Assembly (NCBI GenBank): GCA_030762175.1 | Contig: CM060834.1 | Location: 31,066,501-31,130,500, forward strand | Source of the DNA: Metallyticus violacea | Taxonomy: Eukaryota; Arthropoda; Insecta; Mantodea; Metallyticidae | Reading direction: 5' to 3' | DNA: 64,000 bases | Part shown: positions 1 through 11,711 of the stretch, piece by piece | Position numbering within the stretch: position 1 is the stretch's first letter | How the letters are laid out: the number at the start of each line of letters is the position of its first letter | The notes under the pieces: model-generated | What the model saw: the letters and a program-made list of their open reading frames with translations, nothing else | The model's database searches: none | Told to the model about the DNA's origin: nothing | Program-made: the position numbers and the translations under genes

Positions 1-965
1 CTAGGTGAAAGAGCGAAACAAATCCACGAGGACTTAGTTGCTGTTCAGGCTGATCAAGCGTGTTTATTTGATGCCGTTGCAAGATAGATTCGATCATTTG
101 AAGAAGGAAGAGAGACTTAGAAAGAAACCCTTGCTCTGACTGGCTTCGGGAAGAACATTTAAAACTAATAGCTGTGCAAAATGGGTTCCACATTCTTTAA
201 AATAAAACAATGAATAGAAGAGGAGAAAGGCACTTCAGGGAAACTATTCAATATATTTCCACAAATGATCCTAAACGTTTGGCACATATATGCACTGGTG
301 ATGAAAGTTATTTTATTACTATATCAACCCAAACAAAGCTCAGATCTAGATGTGAATAAATGAGAATGACCCAACACCAGTTGTTCTTCGGCAAGCTTTT
401 CGTTCTCGGAAGCGATTGTTCACGGTTTTCTGTAATTATGGAAAACCATTAGTGGTTGACTGTATGCCAGAAAAAATTACAATGAATGGAGAATACTATG
501 GCATGGATGACTGAATGCCAGAAGGAATGATAGTAAATGGAGGATACTATGGTGCTTCTTTTTGGAACATTTATTTGAAGAGCTAAGGAAATCCAAAGAC
601 AGAAATACCAAAGCTGTTGCTTCTGCACGACAATGCCGTCTCATCACAGAACAGCTGGAAGTCGTCAAAGTCTAGTTACTTGACCACCCACCCTACAGCC
701 CTGACCTTGCACCGTGCAACTTCTGGTTGTTTTCTCGAGTGAAATCTTGCATTGCTGGAAAATTTTCTAAACAGTGTAGAACTTGCTCAAGCTATAACTT
801 CAGCTCTTTTGACAATATCAGTCGGATTAACGTAATATTTTTTATGGTTATACCGTCTACAACTAAGTGTGGAGAGAGGCGAAGAGTACTTCTAAGGATT
901 TTGAGGTTATGTTTGCGAATTCCGTCCTTAGCTTAGACTATAAGCTGACACTTGCAAAACATTTT
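1..965 (+). pseudogene. mariner transposase relic, cut by the left window edge
   Basis: Conceptual translation across several frames gives mariner landmarks in the right order. A 'CAKWVPHSL' stretch near 175-205 matches the usual mariner C(A)KWVPHxL segment after the helix-turn-helix domain. A 'HDNA' box lies at about 626-637, and 'PPYSPDLAPCNFWLF' follows from about 688. These correspond to the second and third catalytic regions of DD34D enzymes. The third position reads Asn (CNF) where the family has Asp (CDF). In-frame stops and frameshifts occur throughout, and the 5' part lies outside the window, so the copy is dead. The family cuts and pastes DNA at TA dinucleotides. I see no terminal repeat at the right end. 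Mariner assignment is firm; the subfamily is unknown. Confidence 0.85.
461..553 (+). repeat. two-copy ~50 bp tandem duplication inside the mariner relic
   Basis: A segment beginning 'tgtatgccagaa' at 461 is repeated beginning 'tgaatgccagaa' at 512. Both units run on to an 'atggagaatactatgg'-like end. The unit falls in the mariner segment that normally reads like xPKGxTINxEYY, so the duplication disrupts the transposase further. The two units already differ at several bases. Confidence 0.7.
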
Positions 966-2110
966 GAATACCGCTCGTAATGCCGTTTATACCAAAGAAT
1001 GACTATTTCTCGTTGAACAAAACGATGATGAGGCATATTTACCTTTTTCTTGTTTATTCTTTTATAATCTTTTTATTTACTCTTGCTTTAATAAAATCCC
1101 ATTTCTTTACGAAAAAAATTGTTGTTTGTTTTTACAGAATATATATTTTTTTCATAGTTATACCCATTTGAAACTGAAAACTCACTTGAAACACATTGAT
1201 AGATGTATCACCATCCTAAAGTTGAATGCCAGATATCTATAGATCCACGTTGACATTACATCCATATTAAAGCTACTTTAAAATCAAATTTTACACTTCT
1301 ACAAAAAATGAAATTAATTTTTCTAGTTATAACTGTCACGGTTATTGTGGAAATCTGCCTGATGAAACCAAAGATGTTCTTAGTTTTTCTTTGTTAGCAA
1401 CGGTTTAATTTTTCTCCAAATAGGCAAAACATTCAACTATCATTATTCCAGGCACTTTAAGAACATTTCATATACTATAAAACAAAAATTATACAGAACT
1501 TTTCAAAGTAACGCATAATTTGTGTTACAGGTGGATGAAAGAGTTTAGAAAAAATGCAAAGACACGTCACATCTTATTTCTTAAAAGGATTTCTTTTATC
1601 TATATGAAATCTTCCTGTAGTCATTTTTGCATGAGCAATGAGAAATGAGATTTTATGTGTCTTTGCGTTTTGTGAATCTTGACTTACCTATTAGATGTTA
1701 CATTTCAAGAACTCTGTATATAGGTTTTATATATATCATATAAATTATATTATATAAAACTTAACTTAAAACTGGGAATTTTGGGAAAAAATACGTTTTC
1801 CCAGAGAAAAAAAATAAATATTTTTAAAAATATAATTAGAGCCACATATAATAATTACACATGAATGAGTTAACATTTTGTTAAGTGACATATTTGTTGA
1901 TACAAACAGTGCGACTATTTTAGTTGTGACCAGCAGAAAGTGGCTGCGTACTGGGACAAACCATTCATCTACGATATAATGCATGTGTAGGTAGCAGCTT
2001 GTAGTTAAAGGAAGATTTTTGTGCGCTAATTGTCCTTCATCAGTTATGCCACTACATAAACATAAGTTTTCGTGTATGATACATATGTGAATACACATTA
2101 ATACAAGGGT
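966..2110. other. AT-rich intergenic DNA, nothing recognised
   Basis: The stretch contains short chance open frames, TA-rich runs near 1715-1765 and no recognisable domain, tRNA or repeat from the families seen elsewhere in the window. A 110-codon minus-strand frame at 1766-2098 has no recognisable motif. Confidence 0.6.
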
Positions 2111-2119
2111 GATAAAAAT

Positions 2120-2290
2120 TATGGCAGTCGTATTTCAAGTAGAGAAACTGGTCGTCAACTTGTTAAAAAGTTACAAGAGACAGCATTTCCCAATGACAAG
2201 AAAAGTGTTCCGAGCCGCCGTGTTCTTAGAGAAGCAAAACTGAGATGGAATGCAAGAATTTCCCACACAGATATCGGCAAGGTATTGCAA
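2120..2290 (+). pseudogene. possible Tc1-like transposase N-terminal fragment
   Basis: One plus-strand frame stays open from about 2120 to 2285. It contains 'GRQLVKKLQ' followed by 'VPSRRVLREAKLRWNARI', which resembles the second helix-turn-helix of Tc1 transposases (typically VSxRTVRRRLxEAGLxxR). Nothing after it matches the catalytic part, and the frame closes soon after. The resemblance is short and could be chance; the call rests on the R-rich HTH-like pattern alone. Confidence 0.25.
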
Positions 2291-2533
2291 CTGAAGTACA
2301 ATATTTAACATATTTTACAATACAGTATCATTTAATGCTTTCAGTACAAAATAAAAATAATAACTTTATGCCCGGCGACTATATCTCCCTTTTTACGGTA
2401 TTTGTCGCAGCAGTGCCTCGCCGCGCTCAGGTGGCCTCTAACTGAAATAATCTTACTGCATTATAGAGTACCCACTAATGAGTTGATGATAAAAGAAACG
2501 AGAAATTGTGAAACGATATTTTAGCTTTTATAC

Positions 2534-2671
2534 TTTGGAAGGAAAGCGTTTAAGATGTTAATTTAGATACTTCCCTAGCATTTGCCATTGATAAGGAGTG
2601 AGGAAAACTTGAGGAAAACCCTGGTTAGGGAGATAGTCCTGACGGACTTCCCAGACTTTACGCTGAAGAAT
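2534..2671 (-). repeat. SINE family A, fragment
   Basis: The segment 'gcatttgccat' near 2579, followed by 'gaggaaaac' and a 'cctgacggac' stretch, matches in order the reverse complement of the middle of SINE-A copies at 36.8 kb and 63.2 kb. The tRNA-like head and the 3' tail are missing or unrecognisable. Unnamed repeat copy 1 begins only about 45 bp to the right. Confidence 0.65.
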
Positions 2672-2714
2672 CCGTACCTTAAAAACCTAGGCCACCTTTG
2701 TTGGTTAAAAAAAA

Positions 2715-3432
2715 TACAATTACAATTTCACTTATGCGACATAATCAGAAAATCGACCAATGAAATGAAACAATTTTTTGAATTTTGACCAATCACAGCC
2801 CGATTGTGCAATGGAACTATCGCAGCGTTTTATCAAACCCATTTTGTCACGCAACTAACCATTTTTCTGTGTTTTCAGTAATTGTAAATTTAACTAAATG
2901 TGTGTTCACTCAAGCAATTGTTTTTGCGTATTAAGCCAAACAATCTGAAATCATTTTGTAAATTATGTAACAATATCTGCCTAAGCAACCATAAAGCTTA
3001 ATAAACACGTTGCTCAGAATGACAAAATATTATCTCCATTTTGTTTTTCTTAGTTGATATTAGTAAATCGAACGGAATGCTTGTAATAGTCGATTTTGGT
3101 CTATTTCATTCTCACGAATAGGTAGGTATTCATAAGACAGCATAATATTTCATAAAAGTGTTTATGATATGTGCGCGAATTTCAAATATACATTACTTTT
3201 AATCTTTTCTAATCACGAAATTGTCCTAGACCCTTATTTGGCTCTTCTCTACTGGCATTACTGGCAATCGACATTCGTTTGTCGCAAGATGGTTTGAAAA
3301 GGTCAAGTATTCATAATACTAATACACAATTATTACAATTTTGTAAGTCAAGTTTAAGGAAATTATATTTAAATTCTTATTTTATTCTGAAATAGTCCTA
3401 ATGAATATCACTGGAGGGTCAAAGCTTTCCAC
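2715..3432. repeat. unnamed interspersed repeat C, copy 1
   Basis: This ~0.7 kb stretch aligns by eye with 56524-57318 over nearly its whole length. Shared runs include 'ttgaattttgaccaatcaca', 'ctcaagcaattgttttt', 'tctgaaatcattttgtaaat' and 'ctatttcattctcacg'. The similarity stops on both sides at comparable points. No protein domain, RNA polymerase III box or terminal inverted repeat is visible, so it is neither an obvious SINE nor an obvious TIR element. It could be part of a LINE 3' end, an LTR or a non-autonomous element. Confidence 0.75.
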
Positions 3433-3795
3433 ATGAGCTCCGCTTTAGTACTGCTGCATCACAGGCTATGGACGTTGATAGTTAAGTTTTGCGACACTCC
3501 CCAACACCTTACAACGAAACTTCGAGCGTGTTGATCTTCTCATTGTGATGTAAACAAAACAAACATTGAAGTGTATTTCGGGGAAGTACAAAGCTTGCAC
3601 ATTGCGCGGAACATGTACAGGTTATGTAAATATTTTAAATGTGATTTCAGTAGAAATCGTGCCGGTGGGTATTTCTATGTATAAATTAAAATTTAACAAA
3701 ACCCAAATAATACAATGACACTACAGTTATAGAAGTTTATTTAAACACAATATCACGCCGTCCTCAGGGCGTACTTCAAGGCTATTATTCAAAGA

Positions 3796-3962
3796 GAAGG
3801 CATTCATTGAGTTCCAGGCGTAAGTTTAGGGTACCCACCCGGCATTTGCCAGATGACTACTGAGGAAAAATAGGAAAATTTCAGCCAGAGAGGGCGGTAC
3901 TGGAGAGATTCAAACAGCACACTATCATTCACGAGACGTTGCTCCATGACTTTTGCCACCTG
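3796..3962 (-). repeat. SINE family A, 5' two thirds
   Basis: In reverse complement this shows the tRNA-like head, with a degenerate B box around 'gattcaaacagc' and an A-box region ending in 'tttgccacc'. The 'gaggtaccctaaactta'-type body follows, seen on the plus strand as 'taagtttagggtacc' and 'ggcatttgcca'. The 3' tail is not recognisable. Many substitutions separate it from the 36.8 kb copy, so it is an old insertion. Confidence 0.7.
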
Positions 3963-5754
3963 TGTTCATTCTATTTGGTTGAACCGCAATGCATTCTTAT
4001 ATTAAATTGCTCACTGATGTAATTTGAGTAACAAGGCTACAAAAAATCTTAATAAATATAAATTGGTACAGGGTTTCAAGAAGTATATACCAAAATATAT
4101 TTTTCTTTGTTTTTATTTATTTTTAAAAAGTACAAATAAAATTAATCTTTTGCACTTTCTCTATGCATAAATTGCATGGAGAGGGAATTGCGCTGCTGTT
4201 TTCAAGCGTCCAAATGCAGGACACAAGCAAGCTACTGTCTGAGAAAGCTTGCGTATTACATGGGAAGGGAAAAAGCCGTTGACGTCACAACTTACCACTG
4301 CCTATCTCTTCAGTGCGCGTCTAATCGGCTTACCCAGTACCACTGCCTGTGTTCCGAGCACAACTCTGCCAACAAAATGGGCAACTAAACGCCTAAAAAA
4401 AGAATGACTGTGGGGAAAAAAACTTAAGAATCTTTTCATCAATATATGCTATTTATTTCCCTTTCTTCATCATTTATGCTTTCTCTCTTCTGTGTTTTGT
4501 GGACTACATTAAGACTCACAACATTTGTAAGCGCTCGTCATCTCAACATTGTAATGGTTACCATTGGATTTTATCCCGGTGATTAAGCTTAGAGACTGAA
4601 TACACCTCAGGAAACTAAATATTCTCCTGTTTCTGAGAAGAGATGCAGTAAGTAAGGTCTCAGTTACCTCTAAAACAGGACAAAGAGGATGAACGATGCC
4701 AAGAGTCGACCTTCGTAAAGAGATTGTCTATAAGGCTTCTTACAGCATACACAAATTAGACCGACAGAGCCTATTCCTTTTCTACAAGAACTAATCTGTT
4801 TAGTTAGGTAAATATACACTAAGACATTCCCTGAATATTGTCTGTTCTTTTACAAGATACTTTTATACATAGTGGGCGAACAGCATTTGAAGGGCTCCAT
4901 CTTCTGAAATACACAAAATTGATTTATAGTTCATATTCTGTAGGAAAATACTTTATAGACATGTTACGGTGATTGAAGCTCGCTTAAAATCTTAAATTAT
5001 CTTTCAAATAGCGAAGATAGTAGACGTCCAATAGTACAATATACCGGCCTTTGATCAAGGCGATTTCAACATTCAAGCAGACACTGATTTAAGTAAATGT
5101 TGCTCAGTTTTGTCTTGTTGTAAACTGCCTTTTGCAGTTGATTTCACACAAAACAGTTCATAGGATTTGGTTTTGGACTATAGGATGACTATGAAATAAG
5201 CAGAGAAGAGATGCGGTTCATTAGTTTATGGACTAGCATAGAAGACCATTCTTATGATATGCATGCTATCTGTTTCAGGAGTGTAATCACAGCATTTTCT
5301 TTCCGGCCTAGTCATTCTTTCCTTGAAGAAGCTCATTTAAGTCGGATGTGCTGCATTAGCTTCATGTTCAAATTTAATATAGAGCAGTGATTAAATTTTA
5401 ACTAAAGAAGGAGTTTCATCCTGTAATAATTAACAATGCCTTGGCGGTGTATATGGGGGAATCAGTCGTTTGGGCAGAGAAAGTCTTGAAGAAAACCCAC
5501 GTGACGATAGTCTGGTGTATATGTTGATATGAGAAATCATCTACCTTGTCAAGGCGAAAGCTTTGAGAGACAGGCAAATAGCTGCAAAATAGGGACTTTC
5601 TAAAATAAATGTGAATCTCATCCTTCATTATGCATATGCATATGGCCAGTGCAAGATGATACCCATAATTGTTTCAGCGGTTCAAATGCAAGTGCTCGTG
5701 GAATGTTGTCAGAAGTTTTTGAACCCTTGTCTTGGTAACGAGAATGAAGTTGGA
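3963..5754. other. intergenic DNA, nothing recognised
   Basis: The stretch holds only short chance frames. A somewhat GC-richer block at 4160-4390 has a CRE-like 'tgacgtca' near 4279 but no associated gene. No transposase, SINE or tandem repeat could be identified. Confidence 0.55.
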
Positions 5755-6225
5755 ATCCATCTTCACGGGAGATGGAACTATGGTACGTTACTATTATCCC
5801 TTTTCAAAAAGAAATTCAAGGAGCGGTAGGAGGAGGATCAAGCGCTCCCCACAAAGGCCAAGGTCACTCATTCCACGAAAATCTGACGAAAATTTTTGAG
5901 ATTTCAAAGGAATTATGATGATAAGACTTTAAAGAATGAAACACAATGGTGATTACAGTATCAATTGTGCGATGCCATCAAGGAAAAGAGGCATAAAATG
6001 TTATGTCGAGTCCGCTGCATGCAAACGCACCAAATCACACGTCTGCTGTGAACACATGCGGGAGCTGCATCATCCACCACACAGCCCAGGTATTGCCACC
6101 AAAGCACTATTACCCGTTTTACACACTGAAATTTGAACTATATGGGTGGACATTCATGAGATAATGACTTGAAGAACGCTGTTTTGCTTTATTCTGCATA
6201 CAAAGCTTCGGAATGTTTAGGGGGG
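5755..6225 (+). pseudogene. mariner-like transposase relic (catalytic part)
   Basis: From about 5758 one frame reads 'IFTGDGTMVRYYYPFSKRNS', matching the mariner TGDETWxxxYxPxSKRxS segment around the first catalytic Asp, which is retained as TGD. After frameshifts, 'HHPPHSP' occurs at about 6071-6091, and another frame continues 'YYPFYTLKFELYGWTF' to about 6150. This is the family's xYHLFPxLKxxLxGxxF C-terminal pattern. The second catalytic motif is not clear, and the N-terminal DNA-binding part is not recognisable upstream. Several stops make it non-functional. Confidence 0.65.
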
Positions 6226-7490
6226 GGGGATTGAAATGTTAATATAGAGATGGAAAAAAATTGATGTAAAGTTAAAATGATACCCTTTGTTTTGTTCTAT
6301 CCCCTATCTAACATGGTCAGGTCGAAAACTATGAATCACACCTAGTTAAGTTATTAAACTCGTAGAAATGGTTAATGGAAATCCTGTTTTCTTTCTTAAG
6401 CTATCCATTATTCGTTAAATGAGAATTAAATACCAAGTAGACAAGGAAAATGATCACACAATAAATGAGAAAGCCTATTAAATTCCTGTAACTGCATAAT
6501 TTTTTGGGGGGTATAAATCTTGAGTAGTAAATTATAAATAACTATTACAGTACAGTTTCCAGTAAACAGGCAATGGAAAGTTTGCCTGCGAAATAATCAA
6601 GCGCAATAATTAGCAAATGGAATATGAACATTAAATTCAGTAATTTATTTATGTTTTCATTTTATTTATATTATCCAAAGTTATTCTTCATTAATGACTT
6701 ACGATTCTCAATTCCCTTTCATGGCTTCTAATACTTCTTCAATCCGTCTTCTTTTTGGTCTATTTCTTCTTCTCAGATGTTTCTCATTATAGTTTTTTTT
6801 TATCTTCCTTCTTCCATTCTCAAAAGATGGTCAAATCATTTCAGATTTCTTTGATCTAAGTAACAAATTTACTGCTGCAGCCGATTTTCCTTGATTTCTT
6901 CATTACAATTTAAGACCCTAAAATTTTGTGTTTTTGCCCGTTTTTACGACAAAATTGTTTTCCTTTTTTCATTTATAATCCATATTTCACTCACATAACA
7001 TACTGAAAATTGAACACAAAATGTTTCAATATATTTTTACCCCACTATATTGAATTAAAGTCATATAATATTTCTGCTTTACTCAATTTTGTCTGTATTT
7101 AATCCTTATTCTCTAATAGTTATTTTGCTGTTATTTGATGAAAGCCTAATAATCCCGTTTGTGACAAAAGCCTTCTTCGCGATGTTGGGATATCTCTAAT
7201 TTTACTCAGTTGATATATAGGTGAACAGCTTTAGAGAATTTGGGTCTTAATGGTTTTTACTTTTGCATGACATCGCTCAGAAAGTGTGGTTCACGATATT
7301 TATATATTTATGTTCAGCCTTGATTTATTAATGCTTGCAATACTTTTGTACTAATGAAACAAAAGCCTTACAACAGCCCGCAAATGTGATGTACAAATTC
7401 GGGTGAAATTAGATAAAACTTGCACTTGAAATAGCAAGTCAAGTGTGACATCCTTTTTTACTTTCATAATTACTGTTAATATATATATAT
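6226..7490. other. AT-rich intergenic DNA
   Basis: This contains a short G run near 6221-6230 and T-rich tracts. No coding, RNA or repeat family is recognisable. It runs up to the fold-back repeat. Confidence 0.55.
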
Positions 7491-7727
7491 AAAAATTAGA
7501 TTTTGGACATCTGCATCGTGAATGTTACGAATTTTATGTCAAATTTTGTGCAATAATTTTTTTACTTTGTTTTTATTATTGTTTTCATTTTATTATATAT
7601 ATAATAAATAATATATAATATAATTAAATTAAAACAATAATAAAAACAAAATAAACAAATTATTGGACAAAATTTGACATAAAATTCGTAACATTCACGA
7701 TGCAGATGTCCAAAACTAATTTTTCAT
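7491..7727. repeat. near-perfect fold-back (inverted repeat), ~110 bp arms
   Basis: The left arm begins 'aaaaattagattttggacat' at 7491. The right arm ends with the reverse complement 'atgtccaaaactaattttt' at about 7725. The arms stay paired through 'catctgcatcgtgaatgtta', 'acgaattttatgtcaaattt' and an AT-rich centre near 7600-7615, with only a handful of mismatches visible. There is almost no spacer. No coding capacity is present. A MITE-like snap-back element or a recent inverted duplication are both possible. Its high arm identity contrasts with the decayed elements around it. Confidence 0.85.
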
Positions 7728-8649
7728 TCGCAATTATATTTACAATAACTGAAGAAATGTGAAATATAGCTTAGCGTTTGTTTGATATAAATAATTTGCA
7801 ATGTTGGCCAAAAGAAATGTTAGCTTGTAGCTTTATTTAAACATGATTATGTTTTTGTTTAGTTACTGTTGAACTAATTTATAAAAAAAACGTGGTTTAA
7901 TTACGTGCTGAAAGAGCTAGATATGGTGTGTTCTAAGTTGATATAAGGTTTTACAATTGTATTTTCTAGTATATAGGTTATGTTTCAAAATTCAACTACT
8001 GTTTTACATGTAAATAGCTCCTTTCTATGCACAGAAAAGGAAATTTCGAACTTTGTGCTTCCCTCTATATTTACAAGAGGCATAAATATAAAAATGTAAT
8101 TTTTCGTTTACCGCTAAAAGTATAATATGTACATTTCCTTTGAGTTTATAAATTAAACAAATTTCTTTTAGTTTTTGATATTATGTTAGTTTAGTTCCGG
8201 ATCGTTTACAAAATGGCAGTTCGTAATTTAATTCACATTAAAGTAAATGCAGAGAAAATATTCAGTCGAGATAATTAATTTTTCTCTATACAGACCTACT
8301 GCAAACAAGTAAATTAATGCTAAAGGCCGCATAGTGGAGAATGGTTTGCTACTGCCTTGAGTTAACCTAAACCACCGAGAGATTATTTTGTCCGATTTCA
8401 AATATTTAATTCGCTATTGCTACTATAAATTTTACTTTATTTTATGATAAATGTATTACTTTTCCTTAGCTGTTGTATATCTCATCTAATTAATGCAACT
8501 TTTATTTATATTTCGCACTGGTTGTTGAATCACAGGGATTTCATATTACCAGAGGAAGTTTCAAGTATACTTATTCCCCAACAGAGGGCAGAGGTGCAGA
8601 TGGCTAAGTCCATGTGCTCCAACGCTATTGACAGAGAACTAAGATATTT
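7728..8649. other. intergenic DNA, nothing recognised
   Basis: No gene, RNA or known repeat could be read here. Part of 8510-8650 may be the eroded tail of the adjacent SINE-B relic, but the match is too weak to claim. Confidence 0.5.
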
Positions 8650-8795
8650 CTTGAGCGTGAAATGGCCGATAATTCTATTCAGGAACCTCTTTTTCAGGTA
8701 TGGAGTACTTTAACGTGCTGTAAATCTCCGAAAGACTTGCTCTCAAGGTGTTTACTCGCTGAAAAAATCTATCGATCTGTTTGAATCAGCGAAAC
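8650..8795 (-). repeat. SINE family B, degraded copy
   Basis: The plus-strand order 'gagcgtgaaatggccga', 'cctctttttcaggt', 'gctgtaaatctccga' and 'gaaaaaatctatcga' corresponds to the conserved order in the better copies at 23.2 and 30.2 kb. The RNA polymerase III head is not clear, and the copy is strongly diverged. Confidence 0.6.
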
Positions 8796-11711
8796 TTATA
8801 ATTTGTCTGTTAATAATGCACAACTCAACTGTTGCATGTGAGTCACGGCAATATATTGTAGGACTTTACTATCGTCATCAGTATTACTGTTATTATTGCA
8901 ATCAGGTATTATTAAATGTCTCAAATATAGAGAAATGCCTGATATTAATAAAACCGCCTCTCTACATATCAATTCTTCTAAAAATTTAATTTTTTATCAA
9001 GTGAAATAAAAATAAATATTCCTCTGTACAGTCAGTGGATTCAGATGTTGTAATACGGAATAATGGAACACAACTCCGAAGGCAATTAAATTTTGAAATA
9101 AAACAAAGTTTACAGCCGGCGTTACGGATCAGATAGCAAGAAAATATTCTGTTCTTTCTAAGACGGTGCATATTTTTCACAACGTACTTGAATTAGCCGC
9201 TATTAATTAGTATGTTATTTTAAAGGCAATAAAATTGTTTAATATAACATTTGCAAACATTTTAACCTGAAACTACAGAAAAAAGCTACGCACAGAATAC
9301 ATGGAAACTAGAAATCAAATATGAAGAACAGAGGAATAAGACATGGATTTGGAGCGACCCAAAAGCATTAATTTGAGACAATGCCAAAAAAAAAAAAAAA
9401 ATGTTGAGAAGAAGACAAATGCAATTTCAATAAATCAGAAACAATGTTTGCACCCTGTGTAAAATAAACCATTATTACAATGTTACTATGCAATTTTTAT
9501 GTTTTTATAAGTCTTATCTAAGGTATACCATTGCACTTGAGAAGTTTCCACTGATCGATATTTCCTTGTTAGTTTCCTATCTGTGGTCATGTGAGCGTGG
9601 GAACATCACCTGACAATTAGCATGGGCTTATTACTTGGGTCGGCGCGAGCACGTTGTCTCTTCCTTCTGAGCTCACGCAGTGGCAGGTCGTAGTAAGAAG
9701 TTCCCTGGAAAATGGCACTGTTAACCTTTAGCAATTGAAAGTGGAGCTTCTTGCCTACCATGGTGACTCAGGTTTGCTATTTATTGTGTACTTGTTTTTG
9801 TTTTATTTGAAAGTTATGTATAAAAATTTTGTTGCCTAATTTTAGGTTAATAACTTTGTAATACGTTTACAGAGTAGTCACGAGGCTGTGCTGCAACAAA
9901 GATTGCTACTAGTTTTCAAGAGTGCTAGAATTCTTTGTTATATATTTAACTATATTCTAAATAGGAGCAAATACATTTGCAAGTCAATAATATACTTCTT
10001 TGTCTATTTACTTTGGGAAAGTTTCATAGTATGCTCCTTGTACTTATATAAAGAAAAAATTAAAACAAATTAAGGGATTTTAAAGGTCTATTGACAACAA
10101 TTTAGTATTTGTTTAACCTTTGTATTTTATTTCATGCAATACTTAATTGTTTCATGTGCAATAACTTAATATGCCACATTTGAATTTAAGTTGATTAGTG
10201 ATTGTTCAATAAAGTTTGTTAATATTTCTAATTCCTTAATTTATTTTAATGAATTCACAACAATCCCATTCCATGGATCTCCAAAACACTATTTTTTTTT
10301 AACTGCTGCAAGTTGGAAATCTCTTAAGACAGTTAAATCTTAAATCTCATTAATGCTATATGTTCCAAGTTGACTAGAAGTAACAAAAGATGGTGGAAAA
10401 TGGCTAGGACACTACGGGTACACTTTGAACAATGATTCATTATTCAATATGATATAATGTGATACATTAATGTTACATGTAGTATAGAGTTAATAACTGT
10501 TTTAATACATACATAACACTGGCAGTTTAAATGACCACTTGGGCGATTCTAGTGTTAAGCGCATCGAGTGTATAAGCTAATTAATGCACTAAGCTGGGCT
10601 AAGAAACTCTGAATAGGGGAGGCGGGTATGAGTAAACAAGAGGTGTAAACCATACCTGCGATTTCAATACATTTAAAAGCTCCTCTTCACATATTTACAG
10701 CCAACATTGGACAGTATACAGCATTTGTTTTGCTTTTCACAATAACTGTGGACACAGTCAACAGAAGATTGTTACCAGAAACCGCTTTAATACGAGGATT
10801 AATCCCTGTTCTCCATTTCCGCCCCATTTCTACTTGCTATATTTATTTTTATCTGGATTTTCAACATACTCTTAAGATTGGTGCACTTCTTCCAGTACTA
10901 CTAACCACTAGTTTACATCCTAACTTTATATTCTGATGAACATTTCCTCCTCCGAAGGTTTTCTTTCAGTTTCTTTCTTTTTTTTAGGGGGGGGGGCTGT
11001 TTGAATTCACTGAGCGCTAGATCTGGGGAGTAAGCAGGATGTTTCAGCAGTTCAGACCTGTTTTGTCAATTACAGTACTAACGTATAATTTCTAGCCTCA
11101 AAACTTTTGTGGCGTTTCTGCTTGATTGCATCTCGTAACTCTTAAATGTAAACGTGTAAACTATGACCTGTTATTGTGATTCCACTCTGTAGACAGTTAC
11201 TTAAAATAATGACCCCTGTACCCAAAACGCTTCACTGCTAAGCAGCGGTGAAGAAGACCCCTTATGTACGCATTTGGATTTCAGAATCAGTCACAAATTA
11301 TCAAGAAATGTCTCTTTGTCCGTCCGTAAACATGACTGTTGCTTAAAAATGTCAACGTTTGAGATATTAATCTTAATAATTTTTTTAAGCTCTAATTCGT
11401 TGGCCAATAATATAGCCAATCTCCTAATAGTTTTAAAAGCACTTATTATGCTTATCATATGGCTCATCTGTCATTATTATAGCGGACACATTGTTGTATA
11501 CAATAATCCGTTTGCTATGATGTTTCATTCTTATAAGAGTTCAAATTTTTGCTAATCCAACATTAGTTCTGCTATACCAATAACACACCTATTTCAGGCT
11601 TCTGCTATTAAAGTTAATTTGTCAATTCGTTTATGGTTGAAACATGAAATTTAATATTCTCTGTCCACTAACAGTTACTGTGTGAAACCTATTAAACTGC
11701 TTGCAAGAATA
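8796..11711. other. intergenic DNA, nothing recognised
   Basis: This long stretch contains an A tract near 9386-9402, a G run near 10987-10996 and only short chance frames. The 91- to 93-codon frames have no recognisable motif. No SINE-A or SINE-B sequence was seen. Confidence 0.5.

Noticed and set aside
4270..4290. CRE-like 'tgacgtca' site
   Set aside because: An 8-base match without a nearby gene is expected by chance in 64 kb.
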